Shown here: in pieces, positions 47,369 to 59,937 of the stretch | How positions within the stretch are numbered: the stretch's first letter is position 1 | How the letters are laid out: every line of letters begins with the position of its first letter | Origin: Silene latifolia | Taxonomy: Eukaryota > Streptophyta > Magnoliopsida > Caryophyllales > Caryophyllaceae | Assembly: GCF_048544455.1 (NCBI RefSeq) | Contig: NC_133536.1 | Coordinates: forward strand, 30,320,152 to 30,384,151 | DNA length: 64,000 bases | Direction: 5' to 3' | The notes under the pieces: generated by a model | The model's database searches: none | What the model was told of the DNA's origin: nothing | What the model saw: the letters and a program-made list of their open reading frames with translations, nothing else | Made by a program: the position numbers and the translations under genes

Positions 47369-49720
47369 CTAGGCATAGTATCGTTTCAGTTGGTCAAGGT
47401 TTGTTGGGTTTGAAAACTCATTCCCGTCTAGGTCTGTGATTCTTGCCGCACCCCCTGGGAGTATGGATTTGACTAGAAATGGTCCGGCCCAATTAGGTTT
47501 GAATTTTCCCCGTGGGTCAACTGGTAAAAGAGCTCTAACCGATTTGAGCACTAAGTCTCCTTCTATGATGTTCCTTGGCCTAACCCTTTTGTTGAAAGCC
47601 CGTTTGATACGTGCTTGATATGTCTGGACATTATGCAAGGCGCGCAGCCTACGTTCATCCAGGAGGATGAGTTCTTCATATCTATCCCTCTTCCAATCGG
47701 CTTCCGGGATTTGACTTTCTAGTAAAATACGCAAGGATGGTATTTCTAGCTCGACTGGTTGTACAGCTTCCATGCCGTAGGTCAAATAGAAAGGAGTAAC
47801 CCCAGTGGGCGTCCTGACAGATGTACGATACCCCCATAAAGCAAAGGGTATCTTGCTTGGCCAATCTCTATAGTTGTCGATCATTTTCTTGAGAATCGTG
47901 ACAACATTCTTGTTTGCCGCCTCTACCGCGCCGTTAGTCTGTGGTCTATAGGGCGAAGAGTGGTGATGTTTAATCTTGTATTTGGCTAGCAATTGCTCGG
48001 TCTCAGCTTGGAAATGTGATCCTTTATCGCTAATGATTTCATGTGGGCATCCATACCGACAGATGATGTTGTTTTGTATGAACTTTGCCACATTTTTAGC
48101 TGTAAGACCAGTGTAGGAAGCCGCTTCTACCCATTTGGTAAAATAGTCGATTGCTACTAGAATAAAACAGTGACCTCCTGTTCCGGCTGGGGTTATCTTC
48201 CCGATTATGTCAATTCCCCATGCAGAAAATGGCCAAGGAGATGTCATTGTATAGAGCAATGAAGGAGGGACATGTTGCACATTCCCGAAGATTTGGCAAT
48301 TGTGGCAATGTCTTACGTATTTGATGCAATCGGATTCCATTGTGGTCCAATAATATCCCAAACGTGTGATTTTCTTTGCCATCATGGGCCCGCTCATATG
48401 AGGACCGCATTCTCGGTTGTGGACTTCTTCCATCACCTTTCGTGCCTGTGAATGATCGAGGCAACGTAGGACTACACCAAGAGGTGTTCTTTTGTATAAT
48501 TCTCCTTGCATGAGGACGTATTGTGAAGCTAGTAGGCGTATAGCACGTTGTCCCCTCTTGTCCATATCTGGTGGATATGTACCATTAAGCTTAAAGTTCA
48601 GGATTGCTTGGAACCATGGTTCCTGTGCGATTTCCTCTTCATCGGTGATTTGGTGGACATAAGCCGGCTCTGACCGTCGTTCGATGCACAAAGGCATTTC
48701 CACCATGTGATCTGGCATATTAATCAAAGAGGCAAGTTTCGCAAGAGCGTCTGCAAATTGATTTTCTTCCCGAGGTAGGTGTAGGTAGGTTACGTGATCA
48801 AAGAATTGAGCGACTTGGTCTATCCTAGCCTGATAAGGTGCGAGGCTTTCGCTTCGGATTTTCCAAGATCCTGTAACTTGGTTGATGATCAGTGATGAAT
48901 CCCCATGTACTCGGAGGTTTTTAATGCCTAAACTCACTGCCGCTTGTAGTCCAATGAGACAAGCTTCGTGATTCTCAACGGCATTGTTTGTCACCTCGAA
49001 GTCGAGTTTGACAGCAATTGGTGTATGCTCGCCTTCAGGAGAAATGAGAAACACTCCTATTCCAAATCCTCTTAAGTTTGATGCTCCATCAAAGTACAGG
49101 TCCCAGGAGTCTACGTCAGTTTGGAGTATATCCTCGTCTGGAAATGACCAAGTATCTATTGTTTGCGCGTCATTGATAGGATTTTCTGCGAAGAATTCGG
49201 CGACGGCGCGACCTTTTATAACTTTCAGTGGCACGTATTTGAGGTCGAATTCTGAGAGCATCAAGGTCCATCTTGCTAGACGTCCGTTGAGGACGGGTTT
49301 CTCGAAGAGGTATTTGACTGGATCCATTTTAGAATATATTTTGACGGAGTAGCTAAGCATGTAATGGCGTAGCTTCTTCGTTGCCCACACAAGAGCGAGG
49401 CATGTCTTTTCGAGTTGCGAGTATTTGCACTCGTATTCCAAGAACTTCTTACTAAGATAGTAGATAGCTCTTTCTTCACTTCCTACAGTTTGAGCCAGCA
49501 TGGCAACCATGGTTGTTTCGGTTACTGTGAGATATAAACCAAGAGGTTGATCTCGCTGTGGTGGCATGAGCACTGGTGGTTTAGCCAACATCTCCTTGAT
49601 TCGATCGAATGCCTTTTGACAATCGTCATCCCACATGGTGTGGTCTATTTTCTTGAGTTTCTTGAAGATAGGCTCGCAAATCATCGTAAGTTTCGATATG
49701 AATCGACTTATATATTGCAC
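47369..49720 (-). pseudogene. pol: Gypsy pol, C-terminal part: RNase H, second (archaeal-type) RNase H, integrase
   Basis: A 783-codon open frame. It starts within the RT thumb/connection (VQYISRFISKLT) and continues with the Gypsy RNase H. A second RNase H follows at about residues 200-340: YFDGASNLRGFG supplies the first Asp, NAVENHEACLIGLQAA the Glu and VHGDSSLIINQV another Asp. This extra domain is known from Tat elements. Integrase comes next: the HHCC zinc-binding region, then GIDIIG, ISDKGSHF and NGAVEAANK with the D-D-E residues present. No chromodomain follows and the frame ends in LDQLKRYYA. This part has no stop, but it is out of frame with RT because of a one-base shift near 49745, so the polyprotein is broken. 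Confidence 0.9.
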
Positions 49721-49725
49721 CTTTC

Positions 49726-52700
49726 CTAGGAATCCTCTGACTTCTTTTTAGGTTGTGGCATTTCGATCAGAGCTTTGATTTTGGAAGGATCTATTTCTAT
49801 ACCTCTTTGACTAACGACGTATCTCAGGAGTTTGCCAGATGTTACCCCGAATGTGCATTTCTGAGGATTGAGTCTCATGTTGTACTTTCGTAGCCTTGTG
49901 AAGAACTTGCGAAGGCTCGCAATATGCCCTTCTCTTTCCTTGGATTTGACAATCATGTCATCTACATATACCTCAACTTCTTTGTGCATCATGTCATGTA
50001 AGAGTGTAGTTGCGGTGCGTTGATATGTAGCTCCGGCGTTGATCAATCCGAACGGCATTACCGTATAGCAGTAGGTTCCCCACTGGGTGACAAATGCGGT
50101 CTTATGCATATCTTCCATGGCCATCTTGATCTGGTTATAACCCGCATACCCATCCATGAAGGATAGTAATGCGTGGTCTGCAGTATTGTCCACCAATATG
50201 TCGATGTGAGGTAGAGGGAAGTCGTCTTTTGGACTTGCTTTGTTTAAGTCCCTAAAGTTAACGCAAACGCGGATTCTCCCATCCTTTTTGGGTACGGGCA
50301 CTATGTTGGCTACCCAGTCAGAATACTCGGAAACTTTGATGAACCCGGCTTTGAATTGCTTGTCAACTTCTTCCTTAATCTTTAGAGCCCATTCCGTTCT
50401 CATTCGTCGAAGCTTTTGTTTCACAGGTTTGAAACCCGGCTTAATTGGAATCCTATGTTCGGCGATATCCCTGTCGATCCCTGGCATGTCTTTGTAGAAC
50501 CAAGCGAAAACGTCTTTGAATTCATTTAGGAGGTCTATGAAATCGGCCCTTTCGGTAGAGCTCAAGGTAGTCCCTATCCTAAGTTCTTGGGGTTCTAGTT
50601 CGGTTCTTACATTGATGGGTTCGGTATCTTCTATTACTGGTCCCCCTTCCCCTTCCTGTAATATTTCCTTGGCTACATAGGGAGGTATTTCGATCGAGTC
50701 TGGGTCTTGGTCATCCTCAGTATCATCGTAAACAGAATTTCACTCAAGATAACACAAAGAGTAAGCAGAACCTGATTTATTCATATTAAAATTTGAGTAA
50801 AGTTGAAACAAAGAAGCCAACTGATCCATGGTCAGTGGCGGCAAAGGGACAGTGGTTGGGACATTTCCCGAACTACTGTGACTACTCGAGGCTAAGCTAG
50901 GAGAAACGAAGGGAGTGGGGATGACGACAGGAGTAGACTCTCTAATGATTTCTCTAGACTCCGACTCCGACTCGAACTCATCGTCTTCTGGTTCTCCTTT
51001 GAACATCTCTCCTTCTCCAGTGGTGAGCTTGAAGAGTCTTCCTTGATTGTTGGTCCATTTGATAGATTTTCTCCATCCTTTCTGCGGTTTTGTGTCGGTT
51101 TCTGTGATCAACGCGGTGGGGTTGAAGCGATCGTCTTGAAGTATCATGGTAATGATCTCATCCTGCGCAGCCCTAACGAATCGATCTTCTCCAAACAATA
51201 GGCTAACAGCTTGTTCGTCTAAGCAAGGTGCTTGACGGGTTTTGACGGTAGGAACCGTTTCTGGAGGGATGAAGTAGAAATCGTGAAAGATCTCGATTCC
51301 GGCTAACTTCCTCTCGAGATAATGCCAAGGTTCGGGATATCCGTGAAAGAGTTATAGACTTCCTTCTTGAACAAAGTACCCATTTAAAGTAGGGAGATAG
51401 GGCCTTATTTAGACTCCTACGTGCTTGCGGTTTTGGACTTGAGCGAGCATTTCGAGAACCTCCTCTTTTGTGGGTTTGTACCCTAGTCCAAGTGGTATCC
51501 TTGTTGAGTTGCCTTCCTTGTATGGTGCGAAGGTATTCTTTCGAATAGGGTTCAAGGTCATTCCAGGGAAGTATCCCTGGGACTTGAGTATGTGGTTGAC
51601 CACCAAGTTGGAGTAGGGATTATAGTATAAGGGTGCCAATTCGCTTTCTATGACACTTACACGTTGGAAGCCCCCGAGTTCGTATACGGGATCCGCAAGG
51701 ACTTGATTGTTCGATTGTTTTTCGATTATTGCCTTGATGGGTGACGAAGTGATCGTCACTACTTTGCCATTTAGTGGGATCTTGATCTTTTGATGAAGGG
51801 TGGATGTTACCGCTTTGGAAGCGTGAATCCATGGCCTTCCCAGAAGTATGTTGAATGAAGCTTCAATGTCCACTATTTGGAAGTTAACCTTTCGTTCGAT
51901 TGGCCCTGTGGCTATGGTTAGGTTAGCAAGTCCTACTACTTTTCGTCGTGTACCGTCATATGCACGCACGTCTTGATTGGTAGGGGTCCAATCCGACTCT
52001 TTCATGCCTAGCTTGTATGCCGTTTTGAGGGGTATGACGTTGACCGCGGAACCATCATCCACCAAGGTCATTGGCACATTCTTCTTTAGACAAATGACAG
52101 TGATATATAGAGCAAGGTTGTGACTAGCGCCAAAGGGCGGCAAATCTTCGTCCGAGAAAGTAATAGGATCACTTAGCTTCGGTGATTCTTGGAAGACCAA
52201 GTTGACTACATCTTCAGGAGTGGAGTTATGTGCCACATTTAGCTTGGCTAGAGCTTGCAATAAAGCTTGGCGATGTGGGAATGAGCTTGCTATTAATTGC
52301 CAGACTGAAAGATCAGCCTTTGTTTTCTGTAATTGCTTGAGCAAATGATCAGTGGAGTCATTTTCGTTGTCATTTGGTGTGATGACGTTGGTTGGACCGT
52401 TTTGAGTAGTGTTTTGATATGGGCGACCCGAACGAGTTAGGTGATCCACATCTTGGTCTTCACCCTTTTGGATTATTTCTTTGACTAGGGAGTTTTCAAT
52501 GAGATACTCGTCCTCATCATCATCGGCCCAAACCCCATTGATTGCAGCTAGTTCCCTCATTCTCATGATATCATCTTCTAGTCGTATGATTTGATCGACT
52601 AGTTTATCAACCACGATAATTATTTCTTGCATAGTGGCATTTTGAGAGAAGATTAGTGGCACATGTTCTTCGGGTATTGCGTTGGGATCTCGTAGAGTTG

Positions 52701-54105
52701 TTACCATGTTTTCTAATTCCCAAACTTGTCTATCCACACTCCTTGCCCATGTGATGAAGTCGGAAATGGTAGGGGAGATAGTAGAGTAGAGCCCTTCATT
52801 CTCGATTGCATGAATTTCATTTTCGATGGGAGAAATGAGGTGTGAGCAATCTAAGGTAGATTCATCACTTACGATCACTAGAACTCCAAGAGGATTCTGA
52901 GTGTTGTTGGGCTTACCTCCCGGTGGTATTGGCAATCGACCATCTTCAATCATGTCTTGAAGCACGTTTTTCAACTTGTAACATTTTTCTGTGTCGTGCC
53001 CTTTGCCCCTATGGTATTCACAGTACGAATTCTCGTCCCAAAACTTGGACTTCCTCTCGGGTTCGGGAGTAGGTCCAATGGGTTGGAGTTTACCTTGCTT
53101 CATTAACCTTTTTAGAGCGTTAGAATAAGTGTCCCCAAGGTTGGTGAATTTCCTTGGTGGGGTAGTTTTCTTGGATGGCTCGAGAAGGTTAACTTCATCG
53201 GTCTTGCTAGTAGAGCCGTATGAACGACTTGTGGACCCTTGATATCATCGACCTACCATTTTGGACAAGAGTCCTTTACGGATGTCGTCTTCAATCCTTG
53301 TTCCTATTACGGTCAAGTCCTTGAAGGTTTTGATGTTTTGGTATCTCAAATGGTTGGCATATATGGGCTTGAGATTATCCACAAACTTCTCCACAAGAGT
53401 AGCCTCATCCGGGCGTTCAACTAGTTGAGTGCAAGTTTTCCTCCACCTACTTAGGAAGTCGGTGAATCCTTCTTTGTCATTTTGGGTAAGAACCTCTAGA
53501 GTACGCATGTTGACTTGGATCTCGGCATTATCCGCATATTGCTTAGAGAACGCGATTGCGGCATCTTCCCAAGTAGCGACCTTCTTGTGATCTAAAGAGT
53601 AGAACCATTGTCTCGGGATGGTATCAAGAGATGAAGGAAAGATCCTTAAGAACATCTCGGGTTTGATGCCTTTGATAGACATGTAATCCTTGAAGGCACG
53701 AATGTGGTTCAAAGGGTTCTCGTGTCCCTTGAACTTAGGGATATCCGTCATACTAAAGTTAGTTGGCAATTTGGAATTGACGGCCTCATACTTGCGATTT
53801 ATCTCCCTATAAATGTCATCACCCTTAAGGTACATCAATTGCTCCTCTAGGTATTGGAGTCTTTTCTCAGCTACAATCATCCCTATGGGAGGATTCTCAT
53901 CCCTAGATCCATCATCGGAGTTACGTAGTACTTCGCTTTCATGAGGAGGCAACCTTCCCTCTACGGCATAGATACGGCCTTCGATGAGCTCAAGGCGGTC
54001 ATAGGTTTGTTCTTGGGTAGCTTGCATTTGGGCTAGCGCGGCTAGGATTCGATCATTACCATTTTGAAGTTGGTTGAAGTTCGTTTCATCACTTGATCCG
54101 GGCAT
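49726..54105 (-). pseudogene. gag-pol: Gypsy gag-protease-RT polyprotein with four internal stops
   Basis: One reading frame from ATG at 54105 to the end of RT at 49726. Gag is 54105-53245 (capsid helices with IPRQWFYSL and VEKFVDNLKPIYA). A zinc knuckle variant CEYHRGKGHDTEKC lies near 53030. The aspartic protease has VDDGSAVNV near 52040 and ILLGRPWIH near 51840. RT has VPKKDGRIRVCVNFRDLNKA and YVDDMIVKS (49951-49968). The frame is interrupted by TGA (53245-53247), TAA after RKHVGV near 51409, TAA near 51350 and TGA (50740-50742), with a one-base shift near 49745 linking to the downstream part. Each stop is flanked by well-conserved sequence, so damage is recent. Confidence 0.88.
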
Positions 54106-54876
54106 CTTGAAAACTGGACAAGAGATCGGCGACGAATCAAAACACGATCGACCATTCTAACACACTTGCTAAAAGAAGAAATGTTTTGACTCGTGAAGTG
54201 GGTGTGTGCCACTTGTGTTGAGTGAGTTTTGAAGAAAGACAAGGTCTTTGAAAATGTCTGTCCTAGTCAACTATAGTGTAGTTGTAGGAGTGGACTCGAA
54301 GTGAGGTTTTGAAATGGGCTTGTGGCCCGAATTTTGACACGACAAACGGACAGAGTTTTGACCGGATTTTGCGCTAATTAAGAGCCCGTTTCGAAATTTT
54401 GCTTGAAAATGGGTTTTGATTTTTTGAAAAATTGTCATGGTTTTGTTTAGAAATCGTGATCACGTAAGGTATACATATTTATACAAGCATTATAACGGGA
54501 TGCTGACTGCATTTAAAATGGATTTGGTTTAAAAGGTGGGTTGCCATACCGAACCATCAAACCCGAAGTCTGTGGAGAGGCTCGTGCCAAACAAGAGTAA
54601 GGCCGATTCCTAGTCCATTTCCTCATGTAGTGAAGGCCCTTGATACAAACAAGAGTAAGCATCATGGTACGGATGACGTCAGTCGCTATCCATCCTTAGG
54701 CCCAAATAAGAATTAGGACCGTTTAGACGGGACGATTGGTCGAGTGGGTTGGGTTGGGCCTAGGAAGGCCGAATAAAACGGTCTAGGAAGACCGAGTTAT
54801 GAAAACCGACAATTGTCTTGTACAAACTATTCCCTAACCTTGTTCAAGTTTCACCCTTGCTACACATAAGTGTATT
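54106..54876 (-). other. 5' leader of the Gypsy element
   Basis: About 770 bases between the primer-binding site and the gag ATG. No coding frame I can support. Packaging and translation-control signals would be expected here but cannot be read from the sequence alone. Confidence 0.55.
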
Positions 54877-54898
54877 ATCCCCAGCGGAGTCGCCAAAC
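54877..54898 (-). promoter_or_regulatory. Primer-binding site of the Gypsy element
   Basis: On the minus strand the 5' LTR end CTGTCCACA is followed by GTTTGGCGACTCCGCTGGGG. A TGGCG-type primer site two to three bases after the LTR is usual for Tat/Athila elements. I cannot name the tRNA with certainty. Confidence 0.7.
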
Positions 54899-57353
54899 TG
54901 TGGACAGCGGGCCGCCCACGGGGGCGCTTGGGTAGGAAAAGAGAAACAAGCGTTTGCATTTTGTATGGAGTTGCCACCAATTTTTATGGGAAATTGGAAC
55001 CGTTCGAATACCTCGTGTCATGTCAAGACACAAAGTAGAGACATGAACACTAAGCAATCGTTACCCTTAGCATTCTATGTCTAGAATGACTCTCGTGGAT
55101 GCCAATGAACACGGGTGTTCACAGATATCTGGAGTAAGGGGTGAGGGTACGTATTAGGAAGCTCTTTTGATCGAACACCTAATCCCGCCCGCCTCGATAG
55201 CGGCCTCTACTAATGATTAGGGAAGTTATTCGTACTCGATATATCATCGGCTATATGCATGCAATGCCACATCCAAGTTTTAATCCTAGCATGTGAGAAT
55301 TAATACTAAGTCGGTTAACAATTAATTTAGCACACAATAGGTCGAAGTAGGATTTAATGCTCATTTACATATGAAAACATACAAACAATAAAAGAAATAC
55401 AATAATTATAAATTACAATAATGAAAAATTACAATAATTACAACGGATTAGGCGATTTATGTCGAAAATACCTTTAAAACGGATAATTTGATAAAAAGAA
55501 TAAAAGAATAAAATAAATCAACGAACGGGAATTAGCGTGATAATACGGATAATAGTCAAATAATACGTAGTCTAAACAAACTAGGTCAAGGCAGAAACGG
55601 AGTTCAGGGACAGAACTCAGCCAGGAATAGGCGCAGCAGAGCTGCGTCCTTTCTGCTGCGTCCTTTGGAATAGGCGCAGCAGACGCTGCGTCTGTTCCTT
55701 GGCTCAGTTCTGGCTGTGAAGCCGTAATTGCAAGCCGTTAATGTCAATTGGTAAATTTAATGATCGATTGATGATATTTACTCGGATGAAAGTGATTAGC
55801 ATGTTATTTAACATATGAATGGGTCATAAAAACAGTAAAATATGAATGAGACGGACGCAAACAAATTAATTACAAGATGGAATAATGACAGAAGTGAAAA
55901 ATATTAATGAGTCAAACAAATTAAATCAATTGATTAGGTTAGATATGATGGATTAATGACGAATATACGATGAACATGTGAATAAGCAGATGTAACCTAT
56001 ATCAAAGACGAATTCCAGAAACTCAACATTGACGAATTGAATCTCTATAACCCGGAATTGAATTTAATGACGAAAACCCGCAAATATTGGATTATTAGGG
56101 ATTTAAGTCGGATTTGTGATGATTAAAACATATTAAAGATGATGATTATAATATACATGTGGATTATTATGCTATGATGATGAAGAATTAACAAACAACA
56201 CGAAACAAATAAAAGAATTTGACGAATAACAGAGGACGAACGAAGAAGAAAGGAAGCAGGAACTGCGGCAGCCTCATGAAGAGGCGCAGCAGGAACTGCG
56301 CTCCTTCGAAGAGGCGCAGCAGTTGCTGCGTCCTTTCTCGACGGTTATCTACTGGAAATCCGTAAAAAGAGGTTTTAAGGCATGGTTTTAGAAATCGGTT
56401 TTAATGATATCTTCGACATAAACCTTACAATGATGATACAATAATTAAAATACAATAAATAAAAGAGGATTATACACCCTCAGACTTACATGTTGACGAA
56501 ACGAGAAGGACTACGATATCGATTAGTGATGCTCGAAGCGAATGCAAAGAAAATGTCCTCGTAAGAGTAAAACGATTAATTAATTAAGTTGATTATTGTG
56601 TAGTTGGTCAAATTGGTCGGTCATGCAAACGGGGAGGCTGGTACTCAGAAGGATCCGAGCTTACGTGGTCGAAAGTTCAAGCACGTAGACGCCAAAAGTA
56701 AGAACAAAGTCTAGAATGCAAAGGGAGAAGAGAAGGGCGGACACTCGCATGAGAAATATGAGGAGCGAAGGCTCCTATTTATACTAATCACGTGAAGGAA
56801 TTAGGGTTTCGGAGACTCTTTGGAAGTGAATCTCGGAAAGATATGAAAAAGATACGAGAAACATGCTGAAAAAGGGCCTAGGAAGAGGCGCAGCAGCCAC
56901 TGTGTCTCTTGGAAGAGGCGCAGCGCCTGCTGCGTCTGTTCCCAAGTGGTTTCCCCCTGCAGAAGAAAGATTTCCGTGTTTGAGTTATGGTAGGACGGAA
57001 ATAATTCGATTTTCCTTAATATCGTATGAGAATATTACGGGAAATTACTTACTAAAATATAAAATTTATGAAATATGGAATAGAAATATCCGGAACATTC
57101 CAGAACATTCTGACTCGGGATTTAACGGTTATCAGAAAATGGAGACGATTTTAGGCCCGGACTCCGAATGTACTCTAATTACTGTCAAAACGACCGTATC
57201 GGGACGTAGATGACAACTAAGAGGTAGACATTAATATTTGAGCAATCACTTGACGATAATCTTACGAATTGTCACAAATCGTTCCGCGTATCAAACATGC
57301 GGCCCAATCATCACCGGGTGGTTTGCGGGAGGTGCTGAAATGAGGTATCTACA
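54899..57353 (-). repeat. 5' LTR of the Gypsy element (right)
   Basis: 2455 bp, near-identical to 37722-40153. The largest difference is an extra CTGCGTCCTTT-type unit near 55645. The TATA box on the coding strand is at 56775-56783. GAAGAGGCGCAGCA modules lie at about 55624-55700, 56278-56335 and 56881-56945. Confidence 0.92.
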
Positions 57354-58531
57354 CCTCCTCATAGAAAGCGACGAGTTTTCCTATCCAAATTATCACTTAT
57401 TGTTCTTGGGAGCTTAGTTGTCTACATACTGTAATTGCTTAAAGTGGATAAAGTGGATTGAACCAAAGTATTACGTCCAGCTAGGGAAAAGTGCTTTGTC
57501 TGCCATCCCGATAATCTTTTGTTGAATTTTTCTTCTATGTGAGCAAAAGTATTCCTCGTGATCCCGACCATTTATGGTCGAGATCCCCAAGTAGACACCC
57601 AGATCCTGAGTGGCATCGAAGCCTAAAATCCCCATGATCTCATTCTGCTCAGAGATATCGGTGTTAGCGGAGAAGAAAATTTTTGATTTAGATATATCAC
57701 TTCTTCGCCAGAGGCTCGACAAAAATTATCTAGCACATATTTAATTACATGAGCTTGATCCGACCTTGATTCCGCAAACACAACCATATCATCGGCGAAG
57801 AAAAGATTCGAAAATTTTGGACCTTTCCTGCAGATTGGGATAGGTAACCAGTCGGTATTTCGGACTCTCTCGTCAATAGCTTGTTGTAATTTCTCCAAAC
57901 ACATAACGAAAAGATAAGAAAATAATGGGTCCCCTTGACGGACTCCTCTGGATGGTATGAACCTATCAGTCGGCTCACCATTCTATAATATTTGCATTGA
58001 TGTAGTAGTAAAACATTCCATGATAGTGTCGATCATCAAAGGAGGAAAACACATGTCACTTAAGGTAATCTCAATAAAGCTCCAACGCAATTGCTCATAA
58101 GCTTTTTCTAGATCAATTTTAATGGCCATGTACCCTTTCTTACCTTTAGTTCGTCGCATTGTGTGAATAGCTTCCTGGAAGACTATAATGTTATCTGGGA
58201 TTTGTCGTCCCGAGACAAAACCACTTTGATTTTCCGAGATAAGCTTAGGTAGTACTTTTTTAACTCTATTAGCAATAACCTTGCTAATGATCTTTAAGCA
58301 ACATTGCATAAGCTGATAGGGGCAAACTGTGAGATATGTTCAGGACCCATAACTTTAGGAATGAGAACGATATTTGTTTCATTTAAACCAGGCGGTAAAC
58401 CCTTACCTTCCAGAGCCTGCATAGCCATAGCACAAACATCGCCTTTGATAATTGGTCAATGTTCCTGATAAAATAATCCTTGAAAGCCGTCGGGTCCCAG
58501 AGCCTTAAGAGACCCCATGTCGAAAATTACG
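57354..58531 (-). pseudogene. LINE reverse transcriptase, 5' part of the split LINE
   Basis: Fragments on the minus strand in several frames. Near 58530-58310: GPDGFQGLFYQEH, then GLPPGLNETNIVLIPKV. At 58309-57983: KIISKVIANRVKKVLPKLIS, ENQSGFVSGRQIPDNI and GYMAIKIDLEKAYEQLRW, the RT fingers and palm. At 57904-57623: FSNLFFADDMVVFAES with the FADD catalytic pair. At 57722-57471: the following palm/thumb part (LGVYLGI). Frameshifts separate these. The reading continues into 37721 and leftward beyond the Gypsy element. The endonuclease and ORF1 are not present, because the fragment is cut at 58531. Confidence 0.85.
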
Positions 58532-59937
58532 TGTAATACCCCATACTCCAAGTGCCTTACCAGACCACTTAAGGCATGGAAGTGCTACCATCTCGATTAC
58601 CCGAGGCAATGATAATCAAATATACCTTAAGGAAACGTACTTTAAAAGTAAAGATTAAAGCGATACAAACCAAATCTGAAACTGATAAAATGAAAATACA
58701 AAAGGTTCTCAAATGTTAAACCAACTAGCAAAAAGAACAACGTTCGACACAGCGGAAGACTTCTAAAAGACCTCGTGATGACTCAACCCAGCTATCCCGT
58801 GAGCATCAATCATACCTGCTCAGTAACTGCTCACCATTCCCGAATGGATCACCACGGTTTTTAAAACATTTAAACGAGGTCAGTACTAAGTACATAAAAC
58901 AAACAGCAGCAATAAAACGATATTACAAACCAAACTAATCCCCAAACTCCGTCACATCACCTCACACCTGACTACACACTAAAGTGTGTAATCCTGCACA
59001 CTAAAGTGTGTAGTCCTGCCAGAATACCCATCGCAACAAGTATTCCACACCGCCAGTGGGGGACCGCAGCCGTTCCCACCTAAGCCCCGCTCATCTCATC
59101 CGAGCGATAAACCCATGTTCCTTAATGTACACATCTCTTATGTGGCGGGTTCTATAGAAGGCGAATCAAGGGCGTGAAACCACTCCCGCAAGTGACTCCA
59201 CTCAGCCGAGGACGCACCTCGCAAACCATAGACAATTATACAACTAACTATACAAACAACAATCACCAAAACCAACACCGATACGATATACAATAACAAC
59301 AACAATCAATTATCACCAATGCCATGTAAACAATACTGAGTAGGGAAATCCTACATGGAATAACAATCACCACAGACCGTCTAGCAGCAGCTAATCAGAA
59401 TTTCTCCTCTATGAACCCTCCTCCTATAACACATATATATACAATTACCACCAACACTACACAAAACACCCAAAACTTCCAACATTACCCAATTAGGGTT
59501 TTAATGAAACTGAACCAAACGCTATAAAAATTATACAAGGAACTTACTCTTGACACGATGATCACAACGACATAAAGAATGAGATGATCCGACGAACCTA
59601 GCCTTGGGATTTGCCAATAACGCGAGAGATGTGAACAACGTAACTTCTAATCCCTCTTGAAAGGTTTAAGAATGTTGAAAAGTGTTTAAGAAATAATGAC
59701 GGAAGCTTTCATATTAATCTCGCGTTATTAGCAAAACCCGGCTAAACAAACCCGTAAAACACACTTACTCGATCGAGTAAGTGACTTACTCGATCGAGTA
59801 AGTGACTTACTCGATCGAGTCCCCAATTTACTCGATCGAGTACCCTATAGGCAGACTACTATTTTGCGTCAAAAGCTACTTTCTCGACAGAGTAAGCCCT
59901 ACGCGATAGAGTACCCATAGACATATAAAACCGTAGT
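58532..59937 (-). repeat. Truncated LTR, minus orientation
   Basis: Begins on the plus strand with TGTAATACCCCATACTCC, and its first 90 bases resemble the reverse complement of the end of the neighbouring LTR (TACCATCTCG(A/G)TTRCCCGAGG). It therefore looks like a minus-strand LTR whose 3' terminus abuts the LINE. Its other end is missing: at 59938 the next LTR begins. It includes four copies of ACTCGATCGAGT at about 59767-59842. No gene. Confidence 0.65.

Larger units (their letters stand above)
37722..57353 (-). mobile_element. Tat-lineage Ty3/Gypsy retrotransposon with two antisense genes
   Basis: A 19.6-kb element on the minus strand. The right LTR (54899-57353) is its 5' LTR, followed on the minus strand by a primer-binding site, gag-protease-RT (54105-49726), RNase H, second RNase H and integrase (49720-47369), two plus-strand genes (45241-46819 and 41314-44325), tandem repeats, polypurine tract and the 3' LTR (37722-40153). 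The extra RNase H, absence of a chromodomain, great length and antisense genes between pol and 3' LTR are hallmarks of the Tat lineage (Ogre, Retand, Grande). LTRs agree closely, so insertion is fairly recent, but coding frames carry several stops. Target duplication is CCTCC. Confidence 0.92.
36033..58531 (-). mobile_element. L1-type LINE, split by the Gypsy element and truncated at its 5' side
   Basis: The minus-strand LINE has its 3' part at 36033-37721 and its 5' part at 57354-58531, with the Gypsy element in between. The 3' end is marked by GGGCTTCGCCCTCATTTG on the minus strand followed by an A-tail (plus-strand T-run 36033-36040). Reverse transcriptase lies in the right part and continues into the left part, then a zf-RVT region and RNase H follow in the normal order. 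The right part stops at 58531 where an unrelated LTR begins. Confidence 0.85.
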
